Shown: positions 7,996 to 16,505, counted from the first letter of the stretch. The stretch: 34,764 bases of DNA from a bacterium (GCA_030698385.1 JAUYLZ010000034.1:1-34764); one strand, 5' to 3'. The notes: generated by a model not told the origin, from the letters alone. Numbers and translations are program-made.

Positions 7996-9042
7996 TTCTT
8001 CCTCTATCGCCCGCCGCTCCAAGCTATTCTCCGGATAATCTTTGGCTAATTCCCGCAGTTCTTCCAGTGAGTTTTCTTCGGAAATTTGCTTTTTTACTCT
8101 GTTTAAAACCTCCTCCCGCTCAATAGGAATTATCTCCCAGCTCGCTTCATCAGCCGGCATGCTCTCGGGAAAAAAAGCCAGATTGCGGTACAATAACAGC
8201 AATTTGCGCACCAGCATTCGCTCTTCTTCTTCCAGATTTCTGGTATTGGGCGAGTCGGTAATATAAGTTGACAAGGCGACATTATCAAACATTTCCGCGC
8301 CATTTTTATAAACAAAATCTTTTAGCCAATTGGCAATTGTCGGCTTTGTCGGCTTGTTATTTAAAATAAACTCCGAGTGAGTGAGTTTTTCGTCATTAAC
8401 TAAAATTAAATTAATAAATTCCTGTTTCACCTTGTGTTCTTCAACAATTAAATCAATTATTTCATTATTTATCTCTTCAACAAATTCGTTTGAGTCATTT
8501 AGCAATAAAAGCGAAACAAGATGTTCTGTAAAAACTTCATTTAGTCTTTTCTTTTTTTCCACTAATGAGAGCTCTGTAACGGGTGCCCCCAAGTCTGTAG
8601 ATTGCTTTTGCGGCTCTGGAGGAAATTCATCAGGCTCAATATCTTTTGCGTATTGCTCTTGTTCTTTTTTTAACTCTTCCATCTCTTTAGCAACGATTTC
8701 TTTGTATTCATCTACATTGCTTCCTTGATTAGCAATATACTTTTTGATTTCATTATTAAAATAATTATCAGCAATCAAAAGCTTCATACCAGCTATATCT
8801 AATGCTAATTTTTTTGCTTTTTGTTCGTCAAAATTAAGATTACTCTGTAATTTTTTTATCAATTTATCAACGGAAATCTCTTTTATATAAATATCATTCA
8901 CTAGACGCATCATATTCAAACCTTGTTCAGCACTAAGCTTGTATTTGTCTGTAATTTTTTGGTTAATTTGTGCGCCAAAGGCAGACAATAATATATCTTG
9001 TATGTCTTGAGGCAACTTTTTCACTTCAGATAAGTAGTCCAT
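7948..9042 (-). CDS. Helical protein of the secretion locus, unknown
   Basis: 364 residues, acidic and almost wholly helical, with no signal peptide or TM helix. The N-terminal ~100 residues (LPQDIQDILLSAFGAQIN, then FDEQKAKKLALDI) resemble the start of the 531-residue protein downstream in the operon. A proline-rich break (EFPPEPQKQ, about 142-150) precedes a C-terminal helical half. The last 14 residues AKFQISDFKLQNDK are encoded by the intergenic AT repeat, so the original stop was probably overrun by repeat insertion. Function unknown; position between the VirB6-like gene and PrgI suggests a part of the same machine. Confidence 0.8.
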   Translation of the reverse strand: MDYLSEVKKLPQDIQDILLSAFGAQINQKITDKYKLSAEQGLNMMRLVNDIYIKEISVDKLIKKLQSNLNFDEQKAKKLALDIAGMKLLIADNYFNNEIKKYIANQGSNVDEYKEIVAKEMEELKKEQEQYAKDIEPDEFPPEPQKQSTDLGAPVTELSLVEKKKRLNEVFTEHLVSLLLLNDSNEFVEEINNEIIDLIVEEHKVKQEFINLILVNDEKLTHSEFILNNKPTKPTIANWLKDFVYKNGAEMFDNVALSTYITDSPNTRNLEEEERMLVRKLLLLYRNLAFFPESMPADEASWEIIPIEREEVLNRVKKQISEENSLEELRELAKDYPENSLERRAIEEEIAKFQISDFKLQNDK

Positions 9043-9093
9043 AGATAATTATTTCAATAATCAAAGTTATAATAATTTAAACTTACCTACATT

Positions 9094-11670
9094 TTAGGTT
9101 GATTCTGGATCTATCTTTTTAATATTTGCTAAAGTATTATTCCCCGCGATCTGGCTTGAGTATTTAGATGGTGCGTGTTTTTCAATACTGCCGATTGAAC
9201 GAGCGATAAATTCCGGAGAATATCCGGTACGCTGCATAGATGCAAGTTTACTGCCATCTATGCCGTCAGCAATGGCCTGCTCAACCGCTTTGACAGCTGT
9301 TTCAGCCTCGGCAGCGGTTGCTAACCCAAAATCCTTTTGCACCTTACTAATTTTTAAGTTGTCAATCTTGAAATTATCCAGCCAAGCGCCCTTAGCTGTT
9401 TCAAAAAACTTTGTCGCGGCCTCTTTTGATGTATTATCAAAGTTAAATGCGCCGCTTTTCGTGCTGTTGTTGAATGCGGCTGTAACATCACCCTGTAAAC
9501 GCGCGACCAGCTTAGCAAAAGGATTTATTTCACCGGTTCCAGAATCATACAATTTACCACCTGCATCCAAATCAACATTTCTAGCGGCCAATGCTCCTTG
9601 TTGCATGCTTTCACTAGTGCGACTGTCTCTTTTGCTAGCTGTTTCCATTTTGGACGCGAAGCCGTTTTTGTAATGCTCCTTGAGAGCTCTAAGCACATAT
9701 TCGTTGCTATAAGCGGAGTGATGCATATTGCCACCATCAATAGCCCCGTCATCAATCCTTGACCTAAATTCTTGTTTACCTTTTTCAGTGCTGACATCAT
9801 AATTCAAATGCGCGAATTTTTTATCAATTGTATCATCAAATTGTTTGAGCAACACAGAGTCTTTACCTATTAGCCTCTTTGCCTCTGCTACTTGGCTGGC
9901 GTCGGTAAATCCTTCCTTAACCGCCAAAGTCATAGCTGCTGCCAATTTTTTGGTCTGCGAAGCCGAACTGCTGATCAAAACTTGTCTGAGCTGAGCATTA
10001 GACGTGCCTGCGTCAGATATCTTCTTTTGCTCTTTTTCTATACGTTCTTGATTAGCCCGATTGCTCACACCCTTGGCGTTCATTGTGCCTCTAGCCCAAC
10101 CAGCTATCAAAGCCGCTTGAGTACCCCCCATTGTCTTAATTCTGTTTCCACTGCTATCAGTAGCCCATTTTTGCTCTTTATTATCATAGTAATATTTATC
10201 TTTTATTTCTTTATATTCCTTGCCCGTAGCATCTTTATAAACACCTGTCTGTCTAGCTTCCAAACGACGATCGCGTATATCTTTTCTTTCTATTATTTGT
10301 TTTTGACTCAGCCCTATCAAACCTAAACCAGCATCTGTTCCTTGTCGGAGCCAACTTTTTGTGGCATTGGTTGCTCTACCCAATGATGCTCCATACAAAG
10401 CCGTCCCTGCTCCAGCCGCAACGGTTGCCACCGGCCTTCCTACTTTTTGCCAAGCGAATTTTCCAGTTCCTTTTGTTCCTCGCCAGGCCAGTCCTCTCCC
10501 TTTTTGGATGGAGCCAATAGCCTTGCCGGCTACTCCACCGGCCGCGCCGCCGATTTGCTGTGAAATAATCAGACCGCCCATCAGCATACCGATAACAATG
10601 ATAAATTTCATGATATTTTCCGAGGAGCCGGCCTCAACAACAGTCGCGCCTAATTTCGCCCCGATAGTACTGTTGGGCGCTGTTTGCTGTACACTCCTCT
10701 TGTGTTCAGGATCGGTAAAAAAATTAGCGCCATCAACCTTGTCCAGCGTCGAGAATGACAACCAGATAAAAAACGCCAGCACCGGCCCGATAATTACCGT
10801 CGAAGTAAACCCGGACCACCACTGGCTGGCATACTTCTGGCCGGAAGGAAAAGCCGACATTAGGTAGGCTAAAGGCGAAAGTATAACGTATATCCAAAGC
10901 ATCACCATGCGGTATATTAAAACTATCGCCAAAGTTGCCACCGCGACTAGCGAAATTGCTAGAAATATCGCGCCAAGTATAAATCCGCTGGCGACATCAA
11001 GCAACTGAACCCAGTCTTTTTCGGTAACTTGTTCAATTGAAAGAAAACTTTCAACACCCAAAATAGAAACCAGATTGCCTTTGCCGATTTGGTAAAATCC
11101 ATTCACAAAAAACAACATTATCACCTGCGCCGCGTCGATAATCAGGCCACAAATAGTTTTTGAAAAGTTTATCAATACGGCCATGATAATTAGCTTTGGC
11201 AAGGTGCGGTTCATTTCATAGCTGGGAATGCGCAAAATGGTGGCAAAAGCAATCACCAGTAAAATCAAGACAAAAAACATGTTCGCGATATCGCGCACGA
11301 CCACCCAGCCGATTTCCACCGGCGCTTCTTTGATAAAATTATTATACTGGGAAATTTCTACCAATATATCTATAAATACCGTCAAAAGTCCACCCAAAAG
11401 CTTTACAATTATCTGCAAAAACCAGCCTAATGCCAGCGGCACCCAGTTAAGCGGATTAAGATAGTCCGCAAAGCTAAGACCTTCATCGTTTGCCGCCTTT
11501 GCCCCTGCCTTAGCTGCTGCTTCTATACCCTCAATACTACCTGAATAACCTTGCGCATTAACAACATCTACAATAACAAAGTCTGTGACAATAAAAATTA
11601 CAAAAAATAGAAATACTGAAACAAATATTACTTTTTTGTGTCTGTTAATTTTCTGAAAAAAATTCCGCAT
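9094..11670 (-). CDS. VirB6/TrbL-like polytopic membrane protein
   Basis: 858 residues. A signal-like first TM (about 14-36) ends near AQGYSG. The region 60-320 has about seven TM segments (e.g. VVVRDIANMFFVLILLVIAFATIL, IYRMVMLWIYVILSPLAYLM), then one more at about 360-378 (IMKFIIVIGMLMGGLIIS). The long C-terminal part (about 380-858) is hydrophilic and Gly/Ala/Lys-rich. This layout, an inner-membrane channel part and a long soluble tail, is that of VirB6/TrbL proteins, which form the inner membrane pore of type IV secretion systems. Sequence similarity to VirB6 is weak by nature, so the call rests on topology and operon position. Confidence 0.82.
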   Translation of the reverse strand: MRNFFQKINRHKKVIFVSVFLFFVIFIVTDFVIVDVVNAQGYSGSIEGIEAAAKAGAKAANDEGLSFADYLNPLNWVPLALGWFLQIIVKLLGGLLTVFIDILVEISQYNNFIKEAPVEIGWVVVRDIANMFFVLILLVIAFATILRIPSYEMNRTLPKLIIMAVLINFSKTICGLIIDAAQVIMLFFVNGFYQIGKGNLVSILGVESFLSIEQVTEKDWVQLLDVASGFILGAIFLAISLVAVATLAIVLIYRMVMLWIYVILSPLAYLMSAFPSGQKYASQWWSGFTSTVIIGPVLAFFIWLSFSTLDKVDGANFFTDPEHKRSVQQTAPNSTIGAKLGATVVEAGSSENIMKFIIVIGMLMGGLIISQQIGGAAGGVAGKAIGSIQKGRGLAWRGTKGTGKFAWQKVGRPVATVAAGAGTALYGASLGRATNATKSWLRQGTDAGLGLIGLSQKQIIERKDIRDRRLEARQTGVYKDATGKEYKEIKDKYYYDNKEQKWATDSSGNRIKTMGGTQAALIAGWARGTMNAKGVSNRANQERIEKEQKKISDAGTSNAQLRQVLISSSASQTKKLAAAMTLAVKEGFTDASQVAEAKRLIGKDSVLLKQFDDTIDKKFAHLNYDVSTEKGKQEFRSRIDDGAIDGGNMHHSAYSNEYVLRALKEHYKNGFASKMETASKRDSRTSESMQQGALAARNVDLDAGGKLYDSGTGEINPFAKLVARLQGDVTAAFNNSTKSGAFNFDNTSKEAATKFFETAKGAWLDNFKIDNLKISKVQKDFGLATAAEAETAVKAVEQAIADGIDGSKLASMQRTGYSPEFIARSIGSIEKHAPSKYSSQIAGNNTLANIKKIDPEST

Positions 11671-11687
11671 GTAAAAAAATTATTTTC

Positions 11688-12341
11688 TTATTGATTGGTC
11701 CGGCGTTCAACCTCGCCCAGTTCAGTTTCAAGCCGGCGGATTCTTTTATCAACTTTTAATTTTAATAAAATGGCGGCTATAGTCATCTCCGGCATTATAT
11801 TCAAAATTGGAATAAAACCAATAAAAATCCAGGCAACATATTTCCAGACATACTTGCGCAACAGCCAGCGCTTGAAGCGAGATGACTGCATAAAAAAAAT
11901 GGTTGTAACCGCTATGGTAACTATTGGTCCTACTATCCAAACCCAAACAAAACCTCCGTCAGTAAAATCAGCTAAATCCTTGAATATAGAAAGTCCTAAT
12001 ACCATTATAAACCCGCTAAATTTACCACTTTCTATTTCTGCTCGCAAGTACTGGCCGATGTTCTCCCCCAGCGACGAGGCATCCATGAGCGTATCTTCTG
12101 AAACAAGACTTTCGGCTATACGCTCATCAGCGTTGTCCCGCGCGCGCGCTTGATTACGCAGTGAACGACCCAGTGTCTGCTCCGCCATCTGAACTGCTTC
12201 GGTCTCGGTCTGCTCTGTTCCAGATGGAGTGGCGACTGGTTGCCGCTCCTGAATTTTATTCCTGCGCAAAGCCCGCCCCGCCAGAACTTGGCCTGACGGT
12301 CCCAATCTTTGTCCTAGTTTATCCGCGACACCATTTGCCAT
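11688..12341 (-). CDS. Membrane protein, first gene of the secretion operon
   Basis: 217 residues. The first ~115 residues are hydrophilic and basic with acidic helices (SLVSEDTLMDASSLGENIGQ). Three TM segments follow (about 107-123, 129-149 and 165-193, the last with GFIPILNIMPEMTIAAILL). A short charged coil ends the protein (RRLETELGEVERR). It is 17 bases upstream of the VirB6-like gene and is the first gene after the promoter at 12447-12476. No family recognised; such genes precede VirB6-like genes in related genomes as hypothetical proteins. Confidence 0.8.
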   Translation of the reverse strand: MANGVADKLGQRLGPSGQVLAGRALRRNKIQERQPVATPSGTEQTETEAVQMAEQTLGRSLRNQARARDNADERIAESLVSEDTLMDASSLGENIGQYLRAEIESGKFSGFIMVLGLSIFKDLADFTDGGFVWVWIVGPIVTIAVTTIFFMQSSRFKRWLLRKYVWKYVAWIFIGFIPILNIMPEMTIAAILLKLKVDKRIRRLETELGEVERRTNQ

Positions 12342-12446
12342 TAATCATTGATAATGAATTAATACTAAAATTAACGAAGATAATTCGTTTTTTATTAAAG
12401 CAAAGTTTTAATTCTTAAACTTTGTTTTGTGTGGATTATTATTTTA

Positions 12447-12476
12447 ATTATAACATATTTTTATATTTTTCTCCAA
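12447..12476 (-). promoter_or_regulatory. Promoter of the secretion operon (extended -10)
   Basis: On the minus strand, TTGGAG (12471-12476), an 18-base spacer, then TGTTATAAT with a perfect -10 TATAAT (12447-12452) and the extended TGn element. The predicted leader is about 100 bases and contains the inverted repeat CAAAGTTT...AAACTTTG (12401-12424). The rest of the non-coding stretch 12477-12593 shows nothing I can name. Confidence 0.6.
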
Positions 12477-12655
12477 ATAATTTTTATACTACTCAAATTG
12501 TCATTATGCCGGCTTCGCTATTGTTTGACGCGGTATGAACAGATATGCTACGATGACAGTATACATGCGCAATGATATGGCCGCATAAATCATTGACAGA
12601 AATAAAAAACTGATGTGTAATGTATATATAATTTTGACACTGTAAATCAAATCCT

Positions 12656-12835
12656 ATGACAAAAAAAACTTATCAATTTACCGTCACTTTTAAAGAAGAA
12701 AACGGTGTTATTATTGCTACGGCGCCATCATTATCGGGTTGCGTTTCCTTTGGCCATACGCTTAAAGAAGCCGAGAAAAACATTCGCGAAGCTATTGAAT
12801 GCCATGTTGAAAGTATGCTGGAAGACGGAGATTAA
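12656..12835 (+). CDS. Solitary HicB-like antitoxin-type protein
   Basis: 59 residues, starting MTKKTYQFTVTFKEENGVIIA. It has the HicB partial RNase-H-like pattern: a short strand, ATAPSLSGCVSFGHTLKEAEKNIREAIE. In full HicAB pairs HicB blocks the HicA mRNA interferase, but no HicA is seen on either side and no DNA-binding tail is present, so it is probably an orphan regulator or uncharacterised HicB-family gene. It runs against the neighbours. A possible promoter is TTGACA (12594-12599), 16 bases, TGTAAT (12616-12621). No clear Shine-Dalgarno precedes the ATG. Confidence 0.85.
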   Translation: MTKKTYQFTVTFKEENGVIIATAPSLSGCVSFGHTLKEAEKNIREAIECHVESMLEDGD

Positions 12836-12853
12836 GATATAATTTATAATCAT

Positions 12854-12882
12854 AAAAAAACCCCACAACCGAAATTGTGGGG
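12854..12882 (-). terminator. Intrinsic terminator of the beta-propeller gene
   Basis: Minus strand: CCCCACAA-TTTCGG-TTGTGGGG stem (12861-12882) followed by seven T (12854-12860). It lies about 30 bases beyond the stop codon of the gene at 12915 and also faces the end of the opposing HicB-like gene. Confidence 0.85.
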
Positions 12883-12914
12883 GGTATGCTAGTATGAAAA
12901 AGTACGTGCCTGTG

Positions 12915-14615
12915 TTACTGAATGAACACAGGTTCGTCAGGCTCAATCACCTGAACTTCAACTCTGTCAATTAAGACAACAGCTGGGCCATCCAGACCAC
13001 TGGCGCCGGCAACTTGAATGGCTGGCGTCAACGTATCACCTTCTACCAATTGGCAGAAGAGCAACATGGTGACCTCTCCGTCTACAAACGCCTGGGCGTT
13101 CATCACGGCATTCATGCCAATGGAGCCATCAACACCGGCTCCGGTAGTTATGTCGCCCTTGAGAGCGAAAAGCGTGATTTGAATGTCGGGACTGGTAGCG
13201 CGGGCGGTCATCGTAATCATTACCGGTTTGCCCGCGCAGGCTACCGGCTGTAGAGCATAGATCAGGTTGACTTGTTCGCTCTCAACACTGAGAGCGATTG
13301 CCTGACCATCTACTGAAGATGGAATTTTTTCAGTGAGTGAAGTAATTTTTACTCGCTGCGCAGATTCGGCCTGCTGTTCCAGAGATAACGAGGTATTCAT
13401 GTCGGCAAAAAAGATGATGCCGGCGTCATTATCTCCAAATCCGCCGGGAATCTCGTCCCAACCGTTTGGGACTAAAGCGCTTTCGTTGAACTCATACAAA
13501 CGATAATTCCCCGCGATTTGTGTCGGAATTGGCCAAATGACTTCATTCGGCGCGGGCGCTTTTGTCGGTTCGGGTGGAACCGGGGTTTGAGTTGGTGTCG
13601 GCGTGGGTGTCGCCGGCATTTTTGTCTGTGTGGGCGTGGGTGTGGGTGTAGCCGCTACGCCGATGATGTCGGTTAGGTCATAGACTGCGACACTGCCGGT
13701 GGCTATTACCAATTTATTACCGTCTAGTGAAACGGCAATATCTCGTTCCCACTTGCTAGAACTAGGGGTCTCCTTATGATATGGAGTGTCTAAAATTGTA
13801 ATTTTTGTATCTGTAACAGTGTCATAGATCAAAGTTTCCCCATAATGATTTGAAAAGAATGCCTTTGATCCATCCGGTGAAAAAGCCACCGCTCTAATAA
13901 TTGAACCTCCAAAATCCTTAATCTCTTTGACTACCTGTAGAGTTTTAGTATCTACAAAAAAAGGATAGTCAAATCCTCCAAAAAGAATTTTGGAACCGTC
14001 CGGTGAAAGAGCCACACACTCGCTTTCAATAGGCAACTTTGCCACAACTTTTTTTGTGACTAGGTCGCAAACAAAGGCGTGAAACCAGTCGGCAACAACT
14101 GCTTTTGTGCCATCAGATGAAACTGCAATGTGGCAAGAACCACTAAACGATCCGTCGTTAAAATTCGCAACTTCAACGCCGGTGTTGACATCAAATAGCT
14201 GCCAATCCATCAATACTTGGTTGCCGCTAGGTAAAAACTCAACTTCACCACCGCTGGATTGATCAACATTAATAATAAGAAGAGTATCACCAGAATTTGC
14301 GTCAATCACAAATCCATATCTGCCACTTTTTGTAGCTATCAGATCGTTATTTTTGGAAAGTGACATACCATAAATATTTTCATCTACACCATTTACTTGA
14401 GTTGGATACCAAGTTATTGGTTCTCCAGATTGAAGATTGTATTTACCAACCCAGCCGAAAGAAAACGAGGTAAAAAAAGTTTTACCGTCATTAGAAATAG
14501 CTATATAACCTGCTGGTACACCACGAAATCTTACTGGTTCGCCATTGGTCCATCCAGTTGATGTAACCCCCAACGCAATTAGCAACGCAAATGAAATAGT
14601 GGTTAGATGCTTCAT
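12915..14615 (-). CDS. Secreted seven-bladed beta-propeller with Thr/Pro linker and C-terminal domain
   Basis: 566 residues from MKHLTTISFALLIALG. The ATG at 14615 is chosen over 14636 because AAGGAGGTG (14622-14630) sits 6 bases upstream. A signal peptide (1-23) is followed by about seven WD/YVTN-like blades, each with a strand motif: IAISNDGKTFFTS, MSLSKNNDLIATKS, VEFLPSGNQVLMD, IAVSSDGTKAVVA, VALSPDGSKILFG, VAFSPDGSKAFFS, IAVSLDGNKLVIA. A TPTPTQT linker (about 325-365) leads to a ~200-residue beta-rich domain. It is likely exported and surface-exposed. Its own promoter, leader and terminator make it a self-contained transcription unit in the accessory region. Ligand unknown. Confidence 0.88.
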   Translation of the reverse strand: MKHLTTISFALLIALGVTSTGWTNGEPVRFRGVPAGYIAISNDGKTFFTSFSFGWVGKYNLQSGEPITWYPTQVNGVDENIYGMSLSKNNDLIATKSGRYGFVIDANSGDTLLIINVDQSSGGEVEFLPSGNQVLMDWQLFDVNTGVEVANFNDGSFSGSCHIAVSSDGTKAVVADWFHAFVCDLVTKKVVAKLPIESECVALSPDGSKILFGGFDYPFFVDTKTLQVVKEIKDFGGSIIRAVAFSPDGSKAFFSNHYGETLIYDTVTDTKITILDTPYHKETPSSSKWERDIAVSLDGNKLVIATGSVAVYDLTDIIGVAATPTPTPTQTKMPATPTPTPTQTPVPPEPTKAPAPNEVIWPIPTQIAGNYRLYEFNESALVPNGWDEIPGGFGDNDAGIIFFADMNTSLSLEQQAESAQRVKITSLTEKIPSSVDGQAIALSVESEQVNLIYALQPVACAGKPVMITMTARATSPDIQITLFALKGDITTGAGVDGSIGMNAVMNAQAFVDGEVTMLLFCQLVEGDTLTPAIQVAGASGLDGPAVVLIDRVEVQVIEPDEPVFIQ

Positions 14616-14616
14616 G

Positions 14617-14653
14617 ATGAGCACCTCCTTTTTCAATTTTGCTCATTATGAGC
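14617..14653 (-). promoter_or_regulatory. Shine-Dalgarno hairpin, possible translational switch
   Basis: On the minus strand ATGAGCA (14640-14646) can pair with TGCTCAT (14617-14623), placing the AGGAGG core of the Shine-Dalgarno in or at the edge of the 16-base loop, one base before the start codon. The 5' arm can instead pair with GCTCAT-like sequence just upstream (GCTCAT at 14648-14653 on the minus strand), which would free the ribosome site. The two hairpins exclude each other. Confidence 0.5.
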
Positions 14654-14832
14654 GTGCGCGCCTGCGTGAATAAAAATATTTCTGTTTGTTTATAGTTTTT
14701 ATTAATTTTTCAATATATCTGACAACTTCTAAAAAAATTGATTTTTTAGAAGTGATTAGAGGAGTATTAAGTTGTAAAAGGGCGCAAAATAGGCGCTTTT
14801 TATATATAAATAAGGTTATTTTGTACACCTCA

Positions 14833-14861
14833 ATTATATGGCTTATTTTAAAATTTGTCAA
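14833..14861 (-). promoter_or_regulatory. Consensus promoter of the beta-propeller gene
   Basis: TTGACA (14856-14861), a 17-base spacer and TATAAT (14833-14838), both perfect consensus hexamers. The leader is about 210 bases long (14616-14826) and holds a 12-base hairpin ACTTCTAAAAAA/TTTTTTAGAAGT (14726-14754). The rest of 14637-14953 shows no gene. Confidence 0.85.
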
Positions 14862-14953
14862 GGTTTAGCGGCTATAACCATATTGTTATACTATTTGTGA
14901 TTTTGGAATCTTACTGCTGTCTATTGCATTGTGAAGGTGACCACAATTTGTGA

Positions 14954-15322
14954 CTACCTAAAATCTCCTCTTAAATCAAAAATTACGTCTAAAGCTAACA
15001 GGCAATTTTTAACTTCATCTTCTTGCAACATTCCCAGCTTCTTTATCAACCGCTGTTTGTCTATTACTCTAATTTGATCAAATTTTATTTTTGAAACTTC
15101 TTTTAAGCCGTTTTGCTTCGTGGGTTCAAGATACGCTTCGTATGGATAAATATGATTTATTTTTTTGCTCGTCAGCGGAGCGACTACCGTCGTCTGTCCG
15201 TAATCGCTTACCGCGTTTGTTTGCGCTATTACACACGGTCTTCTGCCCGCTTGTTCTGATCCTTTGGTTGGGTTCAAATTAACCTGCCAAATTTCAAATT
15301 GCTTTATTTCCATATTAAGCAT
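14954..15322 (-). CDS. MazF/PemK-type mRNA interferase toxin
   Basis: 122 residues. It shows the PemK/MazF pattern FEIWQVNLNPTKGSEQAGRRPCVIAQTN, then TTVVAPLTSK and KFDQIRVIDKQRL. The fold cleaves mRNA at short sequences; the conserved Arg/Pro and Ser/Thr positions of the active region (RPCVI, APLTS, QIRVID) are present. Its ATG overlaps the stop of the upstream gene (TAATG), so translation is coupled to the antitoxin. The downstream M (MEIKQ, 15313) is an alternative start. Confidence 0.93.
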   Translation of the reverse strand: MLNMEIKQFEIWQVNLNPTKGSEQAGRRPCVIAQTNAVSDYGQTTVVAPLTSKKINHIYPYEAYLEPTKQNGLKEVSKIKFDQIRVIDKQRLIKKLGMLQEDEVKNCLLALDVIFDLRGDFR

Positions 15323-15561
15323 TAAGCGCGCTCTATAATGGCTAAATAATCGGCAAAATCCGACATTGCTTCTGTCGTGTCTTCTTTAGTTTGACTTTTA
15401 AAACCCCGCTGAATTTGGCTTTTGAGTTGGTATTTACGATACAGGTCTAAAACATAATCAATAATTTCTGACTTTGTCCTTTTTTCCTTTTGAGAGATAA
15501 CTTCAATAAACTGCCAGTTTGCTTTGTTAATGGTTAAAGAAATTGCTTTTTTATTATCCAT
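15322..15561 (-). CDS. Ribbon-helix-helix antitoxin paired with MazF
   Basis: 79 residues. The N-terminal half has a ribbon-helix-helix outline: a basic beta strand KKAISLTINKANWQFI then KRTKSEIIDYVLDLYRKYQ. The acidic C-terminus (KEDTTEAMSDFADYLAIIERA) would wrap the toxin. It is first in the two-gene operon, overlaps the toxin start by one base, and is preceded by a palindromic operator, as expected for an autoregulated antitoxin. Confidence 0.88.
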   Translation of the reverse strand: MDNKKAISLTINKANWQFIEVISQKEKRTKSEIIDYVLDLYRKYQLKSQIQRGFKSQTKEDTTEAMSDFADYLAIIERA

Positions 15562-15570
15562 ACTGTTATA

Positions 15571-15585
15571 TTTTATAATATAAAA
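15571..15585. promoter_or_regulatory. Palindromic operator of the toxin-antitoxin operon
   Basis: TTTTATAATATAAAA is a perfect 15-base palindrome about 10 bases upstream of the antitoxin start. A related half site recurs at about 15596-15604. Binding by the antitoxin dimer is inferred. Confidence 0.55.
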
Positions 15586-15600
15586 TTATAGTATATTTTT

Positions 15601-15629
15601 ATAATATATCATTATAATACTAGTGTCAA
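15601..15629 (-). promoter_or_regulatory. Promoter of the toxin-antitoxin operon
   Basis: Minus strand TTGACA (15624-15629), 17-base spacer, TATTAT (15601-15606). The palindromic operator at 15571 lies where it would overlap the early transcript and block RNA polymerase. Confidence 0.75.
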
Positions 15630-15670
15630 ATTGATAAATCGCAAAATTACAATCATCAGCTAAATTTCAC

Positions 15671-15716
15671 CTAATTCTGTTTCACCACAATCCAGCCGTC
15701 AAACTCGTCCGGCGCG
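15671..15716 (-). repeat. Copy of the 3' end of the giant gene (left cassette border)
   Basis: This stretch matches 19215-19260, the last 15 codons and stop of the 2941-residue gene, at 43 of 46 bases and in the same orientation. It still encodes APDEFDGWIVVKQN and a stop. All three differences are synonymous (GGC/GGT, AAA/AAG, TAG/TAA). It is an orphan gene end, and with the intact gene it brackets 15717-19214. Confidence 0.9.
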
Positions 15717-15794
15717 GATTTATGTGATGGACCGGAAATAAAAAAATGGATAAATAAAAAACCGCCAACTGGTGATTTTTTGTTTTGGGGAATA

Positions 15795-16457
15795 TTATTT
15801 CAATATTTTAATGGCGTCTTCTATAAAAATATCCATATCACACGACTTGCGCCATAATTTGATTAATTTTTTTCTTAAATCTTGATGAATTTCGTAGCCA
15901 TTGTCTTTGATATTTGTAACATGTGAAAATTCATCATTGATAATTATCGTCATTGCTTCTTTTAGTTCCCCATGTTTTTCCTGACCTAATTCACCCCAGA
16001 TTCTCTCGCCATAATATTTGAAATACTGGAAATGTAGTAATTCATGAATGAAGGTTAAAAGTAGATTCTCAATTGGTCGTTTGTATGAAATCCAGATATA
16101 GCCTTTTTCATAATTATATGGAAATCGAGGAAAGCTGGTCAGAAAGCAGGTAAAGTCATCTCTGTAGATTTTGTGTTTAGTGACTTGTTCCATTATCTGA
16201 AAGAGTTCTGCCTGTTTTTGCTGAAAACCTTCTTGGATGGTTTTAATAAGTTTTTTTGTATCAATATCACTGTAGATACTATTCAGATAAGGAATTAAAA
16301 ATTTGTAAGCTTGCTCTTGAGTTTTGCCATGCAGTTTGTCTGCAACATCTTTATCAATGAATTTTTTCCAGTCATTACCATATGATACTTTATTACAAGC
16401 ATGCCACCAGTTCCAGGCGTCTCTATTTATTTCAAATTTTATTTTGATTTTTGGCAT
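15795..16457 (-). CDS. HExxH protein, putative zinc metalloprotease
   Basis: 220 residues, no signal peptide. The centre has FIHELLHFQYFKYYGE (about 138-153), a HExxH zinc site in a helix, with a further acidic residue in LKEAMTIIINDEF as possible third ligand. The N-terminal 70 residues are rich in Trp, Lys and Asn. I do not recognise the family. It follows the same strand as the methyltransferase and radical-SAM genes inside the bracketed cassette, so a role in processing the nearby peptide is possible but unproven. A terminator lies just upstream, so it probably has its own promoter. Confidence 0.75.
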   Translation of the reverse strand: MPKIKIKFEINRDAWNWWHACNKVSYGNDWKKFIDKDVADKLHGKTQEQAYKFLIPYLNSIYSDIDTKKLIKTIQEGFQQKQAELFQIMEQVTKHKIYRDDFTCFLTSFPRFPYNYEKGYIWISYKRPIENLLLTFIHELLHFQYFKYYGERIWGELGQEKHGELKEAMTIIINDEFSHVTNIKDNGYEIHQDLRKKLIKLWRKSCDMDIFIEDAIKILK

Positions 16458-16470
16458 TATTTTTATATAA

Positions 16471-16505
16471 AAAATCTCCCTGATGTTATTATAACATCAG
16501 AGGGG
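16471..16505 (-). terminator. Intrinsic terminator upstream of the HExxH gene
   Basis: Minus strand: CTGATGTTAT/ATAACATCAG stem (16480-16500) extended by G/C pairs, followed by GATTTTTT. It would end transcripts arriving from the methyltransferase side. Confidence 0.75.

Noticed and set aside
10361..10867. 168-residue open frame on the plus strand
   Set aside because: Antisense shadow of the VirB6-like gene; Pro/Ala-rich with no domain pattern.
14646..14868. Open frames on both strands of 60-71 residues
   Set aside because: They lie in the leader of the beta-propeller gene, overlap a palindrome, and are AT-driven; promoter and leader explain the region.
14954..15561. Toxin-antitoxin pair as novel system
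   Set aside because: It matches the ordinary MazEF/PemIK layout, with a standard operator and TAATG overlap.
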